From Gymnopilus junonius (Eukaryota > Basidiomycota > Agaricomycetes > Agaricales > Galerinaceae): DNA of 64,000 nt. Shown here piece after piece: positions 42,557-55,044 of this stretch. Made by a program: the position numbers and the translations under genes. Position 1 is the stretch's first letter. Every line of letters begins with the position of its first letter. Under the pieces are notes generated by a model. The model searched no databases and was not told where the DNA came from. It was given only the letters and a program-made list of their open reading frames with translations. The stretch covers positions 1 to 64,000 of the forward strand of contig JADNYJ010000062.1 of the NCBI GenBank assembly GCA_015501075.1, given 5' to 3'.

Positions 42557-44389
42557 GCTCAAAACGGGCGGCTGGAAATAGGCGGCAGCAATTTTCGTTC
42601 CCTGGTACCCTTTACTTCTTACTTTTCCTACATATTTGTAATCAATAAGCTCATGTAAGTCGAATATAGCCAATTTCACCTCCGGAAGAACACTGAAAGG
42701 GACACATGCGAATGCAGGCAGCTGGATGATGCTGGAAACCAGTGTGGGTGTAATCGTTATTAATAGATTTCCAATCAAATTCTGGCTTTTTGCCTTCCCT
42801 TCCTTTCAATTCACCTACCCATTAAAATGTAAGCAGATATTCATAATCTAGACGTCAGTACAAACCTCCTGATACCAAATATGTTAGGAATGGAGCAAAG
42901 GAAAGGATCCATAGCAATGAAAGCATTTGGATAGTGCTCCGGTGCAGCATGGGTGTGAGTGTTATAAATAGAATTCTTGTCAAAGAGTAGCTTTTCACCC
43001 TCCAGGCTGCTCAATTCATCTGTCCCTCCATTTTTAAGTGCACATACAGAATCTAGAGGTAAATACAAATCCATTGATACCAAATTTGTGTAGTATAGAG
43101 TACTGGTCAGCATTATAAAAGCTTGGACAATTTGCCATTGGACTGCTGAAGTTACTTTGCCCACAGCATTGGGCATGTTTCCATTGTATTCTTACGATTT
43201 AGAGGTTGCGAATAAAAAAATGACTATTTGCTACTTAAGGTGACCATTTTACGTAGCATTATATTACACTAGGCTAAGAGCGGCAGGCTAATACAGGACT
43301 AAAGGACTGCTAGGCATTGAAAGGAGAAAAAGGAGTGGCTGCGGTACAAACATCCGCTCAACGGGGAGATACGAGGACCCAGAGCATGGCAAACGAGAGA
43401 GGCAGAAAGGCCGTCATCGTCATCAGAAAGACGAGGCACGCACCTCTGGCTAACTGTTGCAGGGAGGAGATGGGGCCGCCAGCAACGGTACCAATCAGCC
43501 TCCAGCTCGATCTTATGAATGAGGGAGGCGGCAGTGGGCGGCGGGGGCAGCATCTTGATTTTGTATACAAAGGGTGAGGAGCAAGTCGGGAATGCCTCCA
43601 GCTTGGTTGGGCGAGCAGTGGAGGGTGGAAGAGGGGGGAAAACTACCCCTGTCCTCGCTCTTGCATGTGAGGGGTGGCTAAGCGGAGGCGGCGTAAACAG
43701 GCCTCCTGCTCACTCTCACTGGCGAGGGAGGATGAGACGTGCATCAAGTCGTACTGGTCATCAGAGGTAAAGGAGAGGCTATGGGAGGGAGTGGTGGTGG
43801 TGGTGGAAAGACGAGGTCAACAATGTTGAAGGTATCATTGATCGCTTCGAGTTTGCAGCAGGGGGGGTTCCCAGGCTTGATAAAAATAGATATTTGCATT
43901 CATCTTGTGCTGGTTCCGTTTACCAATTGTGCCCCTTCAGTAATGACTACATGAATGTTTTCTAGACATTGCTACAAACATGTCGATGTAATTTTTATGG
44001 GATGAATGTAGGAGGAAAGGAGGGAAAATTAACGGAAGATAGGTGACCGCTTAACTGCATCTCGCAGCACATTCCCATCTATATCCAAAATTAGATTTCT
44101 TTCTTTCATGAGCCCTCCCCCTCGATAATGTCTGTCCGCTGTTAAATAAACTAGATAGACGTATTCTCCTCGCATTCCTGAATCTAGTGATGTAAAATTC
44201 GCGGCAGGAACATAGCGGGAAGGTGTCCGAAAAGTACAATCTTTCCAACGTCATGCCTTATTTAGGAATAAGTGGGACTTAGCAAATATTTTGCGCCCTT
44301 GGTGCGCATACCCTCCACGAACTCACTTGAATTTGAATGAATATACAGCCCATAGCCTCGAATGTAGTATGATATTTACAATACAATGA
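42557..44389. other. Spacer between inverted repeat and KDZ gene
   Basis: 1.8 kb; no gene recognised. 43.3-43.8 kb is GC- and purine-rich with overlapping frames of 60-86 codons that look compositional. The KDZ 3' flank is here. Confidence 0.45.
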
Positions 44390-47300
44390 TCAGTCTTCCT
44401 CCTCCTCTAAAATGTTATCATCCCAATCATTGTCCAGACCTCCTTCCAGCTGCTCATCAGCATCGTCATCATCATTGTCGTTGTCGTCATCATTATCGTC
44501 ACTGGTATCCTTCTGAGAGGCTGGCATGGTGTGCGAATCGTTGCTTGCTTCCTTCTTGGAGTCTTCCAATGGGGCCTTCCAAAGTTTGCGAAAGTGAGCA
44601 GCAAGTTGTGATTGGAGGCTCGACTGTCTGAGAGCGAAGGCCTGGACACCTTCCGCCATACTCTTCTCCAAACCAGTCCGCGTACACTGTCGATCCTGCC
44701 ACCAACGTGACTTCCACTCCAGAAAAGCAAGGACCCGACGCATCTCCTCCTTAAGGAGCATGACCTCCTCTGTAGCCCTGGTGGCTCTAGCTCGACTCTT
44801 AGCCCACTCAACCCTTAATATATCATCTTTGTCTTCCTCGCTATCGTTCGAAGGGATAGTCAACCAAATCCATGAAAGTGTCCTCCTTGTTTCACCAGTG
44901 CCATCACGCCGTGTCCGCACTTCATTGAACAGCTCGAACTCTTGGTTATCTCCAGTGTTGGGTGCTGTGGAAGGCCCAGCTGCACGATCGTCCTCCAATG
45001 TTCCAGGACGGCCTGCTTTTGGATGAAGGTGGTTGGGGTCTTGATACCCTCGAATGTCGCCATCATTGAGAGGGCGAAATGTCTCCTCCCATTTACCTGG
45101 CCCTGCCAACTCCAACTTTGCAGCACGAGATGCTCGATAGCGATCTGCTGCATTCCGAGCCTTCAGATGAACGCAGTCAATGACAGATCTTGAGCGCGTT
45201 CCATCTCGTTGACCATGGAGGTTCTTGTTTTTGAAATGGATCATGCGCCTTTTGACTCGGAGGATTCGGCAGAGCTTTCGTAATGAGTCCATGCATTGGG
45301 CACCTCGGAGCCACTCTTCAATTTCTGGGAGGCCCACCAGGCAGACCTGTGAACGAACAAGGGCTGGTATGCGGGAAGGTAGCCATAGCACAGCATCTTC
45401 TGGTTTGTTTGAAGAACTACCCTCCGGTGTGTCTTGCAGCTTGTCTGACCCCTTCTCCCCTTTTTGTGATGTGGCTGAAGAGTGCAAGAGGTTGGTTTCA
45501 TATTGAAGAAGCCCAGGGATGTATATAGGAAGAAGCTTCTCCCAAGCTCGCAACTGAATGCGCAAGCTATTATGCTCCTCTGTAATGCTTCATTCATCCC
45601 CAAGGGTTGTACTGATTTTCGATGCGATGGTCACATTTAAATGCTTGAGACGACGTCTAGTAAAGGGTAAGCACAGCTTAGAACATAAAGCGCGATATTT
45701 AAGACTTACTGCGCCTCCTCCAAGTCCAGCCCCATTTGAATAAAGCCAGCCGCCGATGTCTCATGCAAAGATACACCACCTTCCGCAATTCTACGCTCTT
45801 CTTCTTCCGCAAGCTCTTTCTTGATTTGAGCTTCGGACATGTCTACTCAAATGTGAGCTAGAATCCAATAAAGACATTTCAAAGGGAAAAGAAACTTACA
45901 AGCACCATCCAAATGATAGGGATTCGCTGCCTTCTTTGGAAAACTATTGGCCTCCCAATCCTGACACATCGTCTCCCACTTCTGTACAAGATCAGGATCC
46001 AAAGACACCGTTAATCCACGATGTCCTTCTTGCTGTAAGTTGCACTGAGCTACCGCCGCTTTGTACCACCGCAGCAATGTAGAGCCTAAACCAATGTACT
46101 TCAGCCAATTCCAAAACCCGAAATGATCATCAAGAACGTCTTGATGAGATCCTGGACCCTGGGTTTTGGTAGAGTTTGAAAGTGCATTGTGAGGAGCCCA
46201 AACTTGTTCCGGGCATTTGCAGTCGGAAAAGCCGACGCCTTTGATAAGATTGAGAGAGTACACTTGGTGGTCTTTCTGCTCGTGCATGGGCTTGTGAAGT
46301 TTTGGAATAGCGGGGACCAGAGTTGTATTGGGTCGAGGTTTAATAGAATCGGGCCAGTGGTTGTCGATACATGAGAAAAGATTGGTGAACCATTGACAAG
46401 CGATGTCGTAGCTGATGAGAACAAGAAGGACGAGGACATATTGAAGAACAGAACCGAAGATATAGTCCATATTTGTGTAACTATCAAGGTGGTTAGGATC
46501 ACACTTGAAACATACAGGTGAAGCATGTACCGCTCGCCTTTCTGCAAGTTTCCAACCCCTGATGGAAATATCATCTCCGAACGACCACAAACCACAGCAC
46601 CGACACCTGTGTATCTAAGGCCCACTGAAAATTTGGAATTTGCTTTCACCAGTGCCTGAAAGCCGACACAAGTGCTTATCTGTGAAAAAACAAATAGCTG
46701 TCAATTAACAAGCTCAAATTGAACAAATGCAAGACTTACATCTTCATCGCTAGCTCTGCTCAAAACATAGGATTCGTAGGCTTGACGTGGCACCAGGTAT
46801 GCCCAACCAACTCCAAGGCCCGGATCTTGTGAGTAATTGGATACAAGTTGGTTCTTCAAGCGAAAGTTTGCGTCCATACACATAATCATCATGAAAAGAA
46901 ATCTACAGATGTTTAGAGGGAAGTGGGGTCACGAAAGAGTGGCAGGACTTACTTGAGCTTTTTGGGCGCGTTCACCCAATCTTCCGGCAGGTTGATGCCT
47001 GGATGGGGGCAAGACGGACATCATATAGCAAGCTCTCCAGTTTTCATGCCATCGACGCCGGTGGGATTGTTGGCTCTGCCAGCCCACTTCAGCATCTTGA
47101 GGTGGCACCATTGAAGTATCATTCGGAAAAGCGGCTTGTAGCGTGATTTCGGGACACCCATTCCTGTGTTGGTTGTCAACTTCTCGAGTGCCCGGTAGAA
47201 GTCGTAAGTGGAAGCCTTCGTCGTTAAGGCGAATTTGTGGAGGTGTTCGAGTAATTGGAATGAAGTGCAGGTCTTGATTTTGATATGTGAAGCCGGGTAA

Positions 47301-48228
47301 AGCTGGCGGCAAAGGAGTTGGATATTGGGAGGTAGAGCGCATGGACATCCACAGTAGCAAATGGTGACATCATGTATACCATTGGTATGAAGAACGAGCA
47401 TGTTGGTATGCGCTGGAATTGGGTTTTCGCAGAATGAGCCGGCATGATTAAGTTGCAGCTTGAGGCCTAAAGATTTGAGGGAGACGGTAAGAAATTTGTG
47501 GCCATCCCATCTCTAGACATAAGTAAAGGATTAAAATTGGGTTATTGGCTAGCAAACAGAACACAGACGCAGACGTACCTCTATTCAGTGGAAGGGATGG
47601 ACTCAGTGCCTCCTGACACAACACGAGCTGCAAGTCAAATTGGGGACCAAGCATTCTTTGCAACGGTATTCAGGCCGAGCAGGAGATGAGACAGACCAAG
47701 CCAAGCAGTCAGGACACTGCTCGGCACTTCGAAAGTCTCCACGGCCTGACCAGCGAAGAAGTTCGTCCAGAAAAATTTGTCGATACTGCTCTTTCCATAC
47801 AACATGTGGTCGCGCCTAGGAGGAAGCAAGTTAGATAAAGCGAACAACATCAAAGCAGAGCGGGGCAGTGACCGACGCACTGAAACCTTGCTAATTTTCC
47901 ACTTGCTTTTGGTTGCTGCTACTTCTGGACTGGGCAATTCGTCCATAACATCCGCCTCCAAGGCTTCGTCGTACAAATCTCCGGTCATGTCTAACGCGAA
48001 CTCTGTGCTGTTGGGTGTTGGCCAAAATGTTGCTTGCACCCAAGAATCCATTCCAAGGGCCCGTTCCGCTTCGCGAGGCATTACAGACATTCGAACGTGG
48101 TTTCCTTTTCGACCTAGACCGCCTTCTCTGACATGGACGAAATCCTCGCCTTCATCATCTTCCAGGCTGACCCAGTCACTGTGAAATCTCTGCAGTTGAA
48201 GGCGTTGCCGTTTGGCAGGTCTATCCAT
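44390..48228 (-). pseudogene. KDZ (Kyakuja-Dileera-Zisupton) transposase, decayed
   Basis: Multi-exon minus-strand gene from MDRPAKRQRLQLQRFHSDW at 48228 to an acidic tail ending at 44390. Order: a cysteine cluster of the CxC2 type (CPDCLAW, YRCKECLVPNLTCSSCC) and LVLHTNGIHDVTICYCGC; then CPSCPHPGINLPEDW; the core CMDANFRLKNQLVSNYSQDP, GLRYTGVGAVVCGRSEM, NMDYIFGSVLQ, LISYDIACQWF, VPAIPKLHKPMHEQ, GPGSHQDVLDDHFGFWNW; and the C-terminal RVEWAKSRARATRATEEVML and EEMRRVLAFLEWKSRWW. All are diagnostic of mushroom KDZ transposases. At least four in-frame TGA codons (47605-47603, 47587-47585, 47023-47021, 45592-45590) disable it; at least three stand where relatives have arginine or a similar residue. 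Introns, about 50 nt each, are still recognisable, for example inside GER/Y just before NMDYIF. Confidence 0.9.
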
Positions 48229-49308
48229 GGCATCGAGGGAGGGAAGGGACAGGGAGTAAAGAAATATATGTCGGTAGTCTACGCAGTCAAGATTGTTGAT
48301 CATATCACGCCGGCAAATCATGTGACCAACCGTTTCCCGTGATCCCGCATTGGCTGGTACAACACTGATCCCCGCATTGTGTAACGAGTTCTCGACCTAC
48401 GATTGACATTTTTGGTTTAATCGAGAGCTTATGAGGATTAAAATCGATTTATTACAGTTGTAAAGCTTAGGTAAATGTCCGATAATGCAAAATTTGGTGC
48501 AATGCCGCATGCAGCTCGCGGCTTGGGAAATCATGTGACCATTTTTCCACCGCACTTCATTAATTTCATTAAGTCCAAGCTCACCTTGCTCTCTAGGCAA
48601 CTTGCACTGACCTTCAGACTGATTTGTTGCTTTAACTAAATTAAATCAGAATTGACGATAGCTTCTCGTAATTTATACAGTACTTTTCTGATCTAATTGG
48701 GAATAAATGTCTTTTCTTTGGTAATTGTTTCGCTGGGTTAGGCCTGCGTGGCAGTTTTGGGACAGACATGAAGATGTCGAAACTGCATTATAGGATAACA
48801 ACGAAAGAAACTCCTTAAATAAACCTACCATTGTCTTTACATGATACACAGGGAAGCCATATCTAAAATTATGAAGCATGAAATAGATTTTGGCAAAGTG
48901 GAACCTCGAAACAAGCTTCACATAGCATTTCCAACATTGAAGTCTTGTGCCCTCCAAGTGCAAACATTTGGTGGCCCTCAAAGACAGAACAAATTAGCTA
49001 TTTCTGAATGAAATTACTGTTAGTTTTATCTAGTATGATTTATCTACCATTGACTTCAATTTAATAAAGATCCCTTCCTGTATAACTTCTACATTGAGCA
49101 ATGGGAGGCGTTGTACGCCAATGCCTTGCGCATCTAAATTTAGATTCAGTCTCTTTCCTTTTGGGTCACTCAAAACCTTCAGATGAATGACTACCACTCC
49201 TCATGCGAACACATCTTCCTTTGACCTGCTGGTATGCATTCCGGGCTTTTGTTCATCAAATATGACTAACATACTCTTACAGGGTGCTTAAAGCCTACCC
49301 CATCTCTC
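48229..49308. other. Upstream region of KDZ and of the small helical gene
   Basis: 1.1 kb; no gene recognised. Divergent promoters are expected here. Nothing like the 42.1-kb repeat occurs. Confidence 0.45.
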
Positions 49309-49859
49309 ATGCCTCCAACTTGGTTAGGATATGCAGACCCACCGACAGCAGAGGAATGCCGACGTGCTCAAAAGCGCGATTTCTATAGGCTGTATGCCGC
49401 CCCTTCTATCTCACATTTTCTCAGTACTATTCCTTGTTTTCATTACAGGAATGTGTTTAGTGAGTGCAAGAAAGCACGTCGACGAGCCGAACGGTGAGTA
49501 GTACTTTCTGTGCTTATTACCCTCTTCCTAACATGTCATTTCTCGAGTTAGCAAGAAAAATTCTCTCTCAAGCGAGGAGGAGGAGGCTCAACGGCTCCAC
49601 AGGGAGCGTCGATGGGAAACTGATGCTCGCTACAGAGCAGCGCACCACGAGTTATTAAGGCTTAAAGCCATCCAATACCGGTAAGTTCTGGTCTAACTCT
49701 GATGTGATATCCAAATTCAAATTCTTCTTTTCATGCAGTCATGCTAAGAAACAACATAACGAGATTGTGGAGGATGAAGCCAAATTCCAGCAGCTCATGT
49801 CCCAAGATTTCGAGGCGGTTGTGGGATTCGGTGTCGATGGGGAACTATGCCCGAACTAA
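49309..49859 (+). CDS. Small charged helical protein, unknown function
   Basis: Exons: MPPTWLGYADPPTAEECRRA start at 49309, NVFSECKKARRRAER, then EEEEAQRLHRERRWETDARY and RAAHHELLRLKAIQYR, then HAKKQHNEIVEDEAKFQQLM, ending FGVDGELCPN with TAA at 49857-49859. Introns (about 49396-49449, 49494-49553, 49681-49738) have GT-AG ends and keep frame. The protein, about 130 residues, is rich in R, E and K and likely coiled. I know no function. It lies within the inverted-repeat block next to KDZ and may be cargo. Confidence 0.5.
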
Positions 49860-49961
49860 GTCTCGTAATTTCACAGCCCGAAATCATGATGAATCAATAT
49901 ATTGCACTATAACCTAAGTCTCGTAATTTCCCGAAATCATGATGAATCAATATATTGCACT
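49857..49961 (+). repeat. Tandem duplication after the helical gene
   Basis: TAAGTCTCGTAATTTC begins both halves (49857 and 49914) and each runs to ATATATTGCACT; the first has a 10-base insert relative to the second. It duplicates the stop-codon region. Confidence 0.75.
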
Positions 49962-50129
49962 GGCTGTAAGCAACAGCACTAGCAGTAACTAAAGGAGTAA
50001 GGACTGTGGGGTGTAATGAGTGTGAGATGGTAATGAGGGTGAGAGCAGTAAAGACGGTAGCAAAAGGAAGACATATAAGTTGAAGTATGGCATAATAGGA
50101 AGCGGAGCATAGAGGAAGGCATACACGTA

Positions 50130-50271
50130 GCATACAAGCATAGATTGTTGGAATGAAGCGTTGAAGAAATTACACATAGCATACAAGCATAGATTGTTGG
50201 AATGAAGCATTGAAGAAATTACACATAGCATACAAGCATAGATTGTTGGAATGAAGCGTTGAAGAAATTAC
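50130..50271 (+). repeat. 49-bp tandem repeat, about 2.9 copies
   Basis: Units start GCATACAAGCATAGATTGTT at 50130, 50179 and 50228, period 49. The second differs by one G/A change. The last unit ends inside the stop codon region (TTA at 50268-50270) of the gene on the minus strand. Confidence 0.9.
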
Positions 50272-51873
50272 TTGTTAGCGCCAGCAGTTCTCTTATGAGA
50301 GGTGCAAGTCTTGCGAGTGGTGACACTGGCAGAAGGGGAAGGAGAGGAAGGGGCAGGAGAAGCAGTGGCCTGAGATGTGGTGGCAGCAGGGGGTCCAAGG
50401 ATGTCACCCACGGAATCAAGTTCTTCATGACTGAAGTCTACCAGGCCAAGCCATTCAGTGTTGGAATCATCATCAAACGATGCAGTAGTAAGCTGACCTG
50501 CATGATCCCGTGGTACAGACTGAGGTGCTGGGGAAGAACGAGGTGCTGGGGAAGGACGAGGTGCTGGGGAAGGACGAGGTGCTGGGGAAGAACGAGGTGC
50601 ACCAGCGGCAAAAAGGCCAGAATAATCGACTGCCTTGTTGTTCCTAGATTCGCTAGACATTGATTTGCTGAAAGCCAAATGTATTGTGTCATGTCGACGC
50701 TTCTTTGCTGAGAGATCCTTGTTGATAACCGCATTTGATGACGGCCCTTCCTCAGCAGAATTTTCGTCCGAAGGCCGCTCGACGTGCTTCAAGCTTGTGA
50801 CTGGACTAGACGTGGGTGGAGTACTATGGAAGGGGTATGGTGCATCGAATGCTGAAGGGACTTGAGGCACTACGAAGGGAGAAGGACGAGGTAAAGCCTT
50901 TGGGTATGAGGGTATATGCTGGAGGCATGGATCTTCCTTCTGATCGACAACGACAGCCTGTTGTTTACCCTTCGTATCCACATTCTGACCACTGCTGTCA
51001 AACTCGTTGTCTGATCCATCTTCTGAACCAGAAGACGAAATGGGAATAGCACGAGAGTGGATGGTACGCGCAGCAGCCACTTCAGACAAAGGAGAAGGAG
51101 CAGACAGAGCTGGGTCGATCTCGGGTTGGGCCAAACTACGGGGATTATGATCCGGCACATCAGGAACAGGTACAAGGGTGATGACGGGCACGTCTCTTGG
51201 GCGATTCCTGGGAAGGACCCTTCTTGGAACAGGAGTCAGATCCGTGGAGTGAACCATAATAGCTTCTTCTGTGGAGGAGCCGAGATCAATCGCTTCTTCA
51301 GCGGGGGAGCCAAGATCCAAATGCAGAAGGGAATCCAAAGGTTGATTCGACAAGGGGGTGACTCGTACATTGCCGTTATTGTATTGGGCACAATAGTAGC
51401 CCAAAGCCTCGTTAAAGTTGTTGGTAAGCATAAACCATATCTCGCTTTGATGTCTAATCAGCTCCATAAAGAAGCTAAGAAAAAATTAGATTTGAAGACG
51501 CTTGCTTGAAAAAAGATGCTCAACCCACCTGAAGTTGTGAATGATGCCAACAGGTTGGCCAATAATAATAGTTGCGAAGAAGGCGGGTGCTTCGATACCA
51601 GGGTCGATGAGCATGGAAGGATGAGGGGCAGACTCCGAGGAGTGATTTCATATATTTGTGGGGTTAGCATTGCGCGTATCACTTTGCCTGGCTTGAGAGC
51701 CTAAAAGGAGTGATGATAGAGTAGTCAATATGAGATCCACAAATAAGATCTCAAGACTTACTGGCAGGGGAAGCCAGCCCTGCAGCGACGGCGCGTCCAG
51801 GAGGGGCAGAGGGAGCAGCAGCGGCGGCACCGGAGGCAGGTGAGGGTGAGGTTGAAGCAGATTTAAGTTGCAT
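50268..51873 (-). CDS. Unknown fungal protein with Pro/Ser-rich tail
   Basis: Starts MQLKSASTSPSPASGAAAAA at 51873. After an intron (about 51700-51760) comes a segment in which one frame reads EAPAFFATIIIGQPVGIIHN and then, after a second intron, ELIRHQSEIWFMLTNNFNEA, a hydrophobic helical part. A long low-complexity tail follows: RDVPVITLVPVPDVPDHNP, SSGSEDGSDNEFDSSGQN and four copies of a six-residue APRxSP unit from an 18-bp repeat, ending TSHKRTAGANK. I do not recognise a family with known function. The final frame is 399 codons without a break. It is divergent from the gene at 52580 (700 bp apart). Both lie between the inverted repeats. Confidence 0.55.
50522..50600 (+). repeat. 18-bp coding tandem repeat, 4.4 units
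   Basis: GAGGTGCTGGGGAAGAAC units at 50522, 50540, 50558 and 50576 plus a partial, encoding APRxSP repeats on the minus strand. Confidence 0.9.
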
Positions 51874-52579
51874 TGTTAGTTGGTTTCTTCCGGTTGAATT
51901 GGCTGAGCTTTTATACATCGAAACATGTGATTTTCGAGGACCATCCATGTGAATAATTTCCATCTCGAATCGACCCTTCAAGATTCGGCGCAGGAGATAA
52001 GTTTCAGCATGACATTTCTTTGGTGAACAAAGAATACCTTATCAGAAAGAAAACCCAATTAAATCTCCAGGAAAAAAAGTGCGAAGAAGTATCAGTGACC
52101 GGCTTGACACACGTAGCACGGTTTGGATATCCCGGTAGATCACTATACTTGCTTATATGATATTGAAGGCATAATGTGGTGCCTCTCGGTGCGACTTCTG
52201 CAGAAAATACGTCTTGGTAAATCACGACTTTCACTGAAGATTATAACCAGAGACTTACAGAATATTGTGCATTGCCCAGCACTCCAACACATTCCAGTGT
52301 TTCATTTCCGGGACTCCAGACATCCCTGGACTTCATCAGCTTCATCGGGACTGCAGAGTTGAAGCTTCGCAGTCGACCACTAGAGAACTCTGCTCTGAAA
52401 ATTTACTGTAAGTTACGGCTGTCATTCAGATGAGAATTAGAGACTCACAATGGCACGGTTTATCTAGTTCCCAAATATATTGCGGTCCTTGGTTAATTCT
52501 TGCCGAAATAGAGTGTCAGTATTTTGAATGATATCATTGATCTACATGATGAGCTCACCAGTCTAAATAGTTGCTCGCC
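51874..52579. other. Divergent promoter between two cargo genes
   Basis: 706 bp between the starts of the minus and plus genes. No further gene recognised; short frames only. Such a shared promoter fits a two-gene cargo module. Confidence 0.4.
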
Positions 52580-55044
52580 ATGGTCAATCCTGGTGCATTT
52601 CAAGGGGCATGGAAGGCCTTTCTGATGGGCGAGAAAGAATTCTATAGCCAGGCAGTCGACGATGGTTTTGTCGCAGAGGCTGTAGCTAAAATTCAGCTTC
52701 GTTACTTCAAGAGATTCCCTATTGATTTACCTGAAGAAGAGGATCCATCACCCGAAGATTTGGCTGCTGTAGATGACGATGCCATCGAGCCCGATTATCA
52801 GGAACCAGACCCAGAAAAAATGACCAGCAAAGAATATGAAGAGGCCATGGAAAAGTTAGGAAGCAGGCAGAGAAAGATTGCCTTTTGTAGAGGTGTGAGT
52901 GAGAGTGGCGAGCATAGCGTGCATGAGACGTAATTGACAATTATATTCTTCACAGCAAATCAAATGTTGGCTTGCTTATCAGTACATGAAGGACCACGAT
53001 ATCGATTCCAAAGCTAGCAGAGCGCATAACCCTTATCGCGCTCTTCTCTTCAAACTCACGGGAAAGGAATTCATACGACCCAGAGCGAGGACACCGTGCA
53101 ATGTCTGGCGCAAGACACAGCATGCAGAAATCGAAAAGCAGGTCAAGATTGTAGCTGCCGAGAAGTCCATCGGAAAGTCAGGTTTAGCAGCACTGCGGGA
53201 CAAGATTGCGAAAGAAATGTATGGTCGATTGCCAGAAGAAGAGCGGAGAAAGTGGCGATTCACCGCAGAACAGGAGTCGAGTGCAGCTCAGAAAGCATGG
53301 GAGGCAGAAGTGTCGGGTCCACCTTCAGCAGCACCTCAAGACCGTCAAAGGTACATTCTGTCTTTATTCCACTTTGTTCGACAGTCAGTGAACTTCTTCG
53401 GTTAGATGTATATTGGGTTTAATACGTTTTATGCATCCCATCTTGGATCTTGTCTGTGAGGCGACAGGTTGGAAAGCTTCGTTTATCGCAGGAGGGCCAG
53501 AGCCTGCTCATGAGGGCAAACTTAATATCATAAGGTAAATACTATGCTCTGCAAGTATGCATATTTCATTGATCCTTACCTTTCCAGCATTCATTCAGGA
53601 AAAATGACAGGCAACATCCCTCTGGAATTCGGCACTCTCGAGCGTGAAGGCTACAAGAAACACTTCCTTCCCATGTATGGCCGTTTCTTGAAAAAGTGCT
53701 ATTGTAAGTTCAAGATTCATCTTTCCATTTTGTATCTGATGGTAGTCTATGACAGCAATCGAAGAATGCCATGCTTGTGCACTGAAACCCGAGGATAGTC
53801 TTTCATTGGAAAACACTGACCCTGTCGAAGAAAATGCCAGCTACTTCTCAGTTGATGCTATTTTAGGAGGTCTCGATGCTGGTTCGGAACCTTCATCAGC
53901 TCCTCGAGAATCTCGAACGTCTCCATCGCCTGAAGTCCAGCAAGTTTTGAAAACGACCCTCTCGCTCCCAGCATCCGTTTCAACTACGTTACAAGATGAT
54001 TTATCTTGTCAAGGACCTACCGCCTCACGTCCTTCCTCGCCATCTCCATCGCACCCTTTGTCTCTTGTACCATCCCAGCCCAACTCGCCTGCACTATCCC
54101 GGCCAAACTCGCCTGCACTATCCCATCCCAACTCGCCTGCACCAGCAATTCCTGCTTCACCACCCAACTTGCCTGCACCATCACGTCCCAACTTGCCTGC
54201 ACTGTCAGTTCCTGCTTCACCACCGCATTTCCCTCCTCCCTTCCCTCCTGACTCTCCCCAGCTTTCGTCTGGACCAATCCTGCCTTCGTCGAGCAACATG
54301 TTGGTGTCTGAGCCGGAACCAGCGTCGTCTACTGTTGATATGACACACGAACCAGGGCCATTGTCTTCAGATTGTGCCAGCATATCACAGGGCCGCAGAA
54401 CGAGCAAGCGGCACCGACCCATCCATCAAGCAGCTGAGGTGGATACAGAGTCTCAGCCAGTTAAGAAAGGCCAAGCAACCAGGTGGTCGAGAGCAGCTGA
54501 AGCCAATGGCTGTTCGGTTGAGGCTTCCAACATTCAAATGGGTGTTGCAGCTGATTCTGATGCGCCACCTTGGTTCAAAAGCACTCTCTTGATGCTTCAA
54601 ACCTGGGGTCTGGTTGAGAATGGTCAATGGATGGATGTCGTGAGGACGTGGGTGGCATTCGAGGTTCAGGAAGGTTATGAAGAGGTGGTGAGGCTCTCAT
54701 CTGCGTTTCACCCTGATGTGATAGCCGCGTGGATACAACGAAGGCGCTCACCAAGTTATCAACCAGATATCGATCTCTCACGATATCCGGAGGCTTACAT
54801 GAAATGGTGGACTGCTGTTCAGCCCGACTGGAGAGTCTCTGACAAGAAGATCAACTTCAGTGACGTCGATGGGGATTGGGAGCAGCTTAGGAAGCCTGGA
54901 CTCAATGGCCTCGTAAGCATTCTTGTTGGTCTTTTCTACTGGGGTTGCGCTGTCAAGGATGGCTCGAGAGGCAGCAATGACTGGGAATTAGCCGTCAAGG
55001 ACTGCTTGCTGGTCCTCACGCAGCTCTTGACAGCTACCACCTAA
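52580..55044 (+). CDS. Transposon-associated fungal protein with HMG-box-like segment
   Basis: ATG 52580 (MVNPGAFQGAWKAFLMGEKE). Exon 2 (from 52957) has QIKCWLAYQYMKDH, then RARTPCNVWRKTQHAEIEKQ and AALRDKIAKEMYGRLPEEER, which resembles an HMG-type fold (basic start, NVW, helix, EERRKW). Later exons: HPILDLVCEATGWKASFIAG, SGKMTGNIPLEFGTLEREGY, SIEECHACALKPED. A serine/proline-rich linker with repeated SPALS(R/H)PN units (54.0-54.25 kb) follows. The C-terminal block DAPPWFKSTLLMLQTWG, WMDVVRTWVAFEVQEGYEE, IAAWIQRRRSPSYQPDIDLS and KPGLNGLVSILVGLFYWG is a conserved unit I recall from many mushroom proteins of unknown function near transposons. Five exons, no lesions seen, so it is possibly still expressed. 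Confidence 0.7.

Noticed and set aside
43317..43770. Overlapping 71-86 codon frames as a gene
   Set aside because: Purine-rich composition gives open frames on both strands; no splice or domain support.
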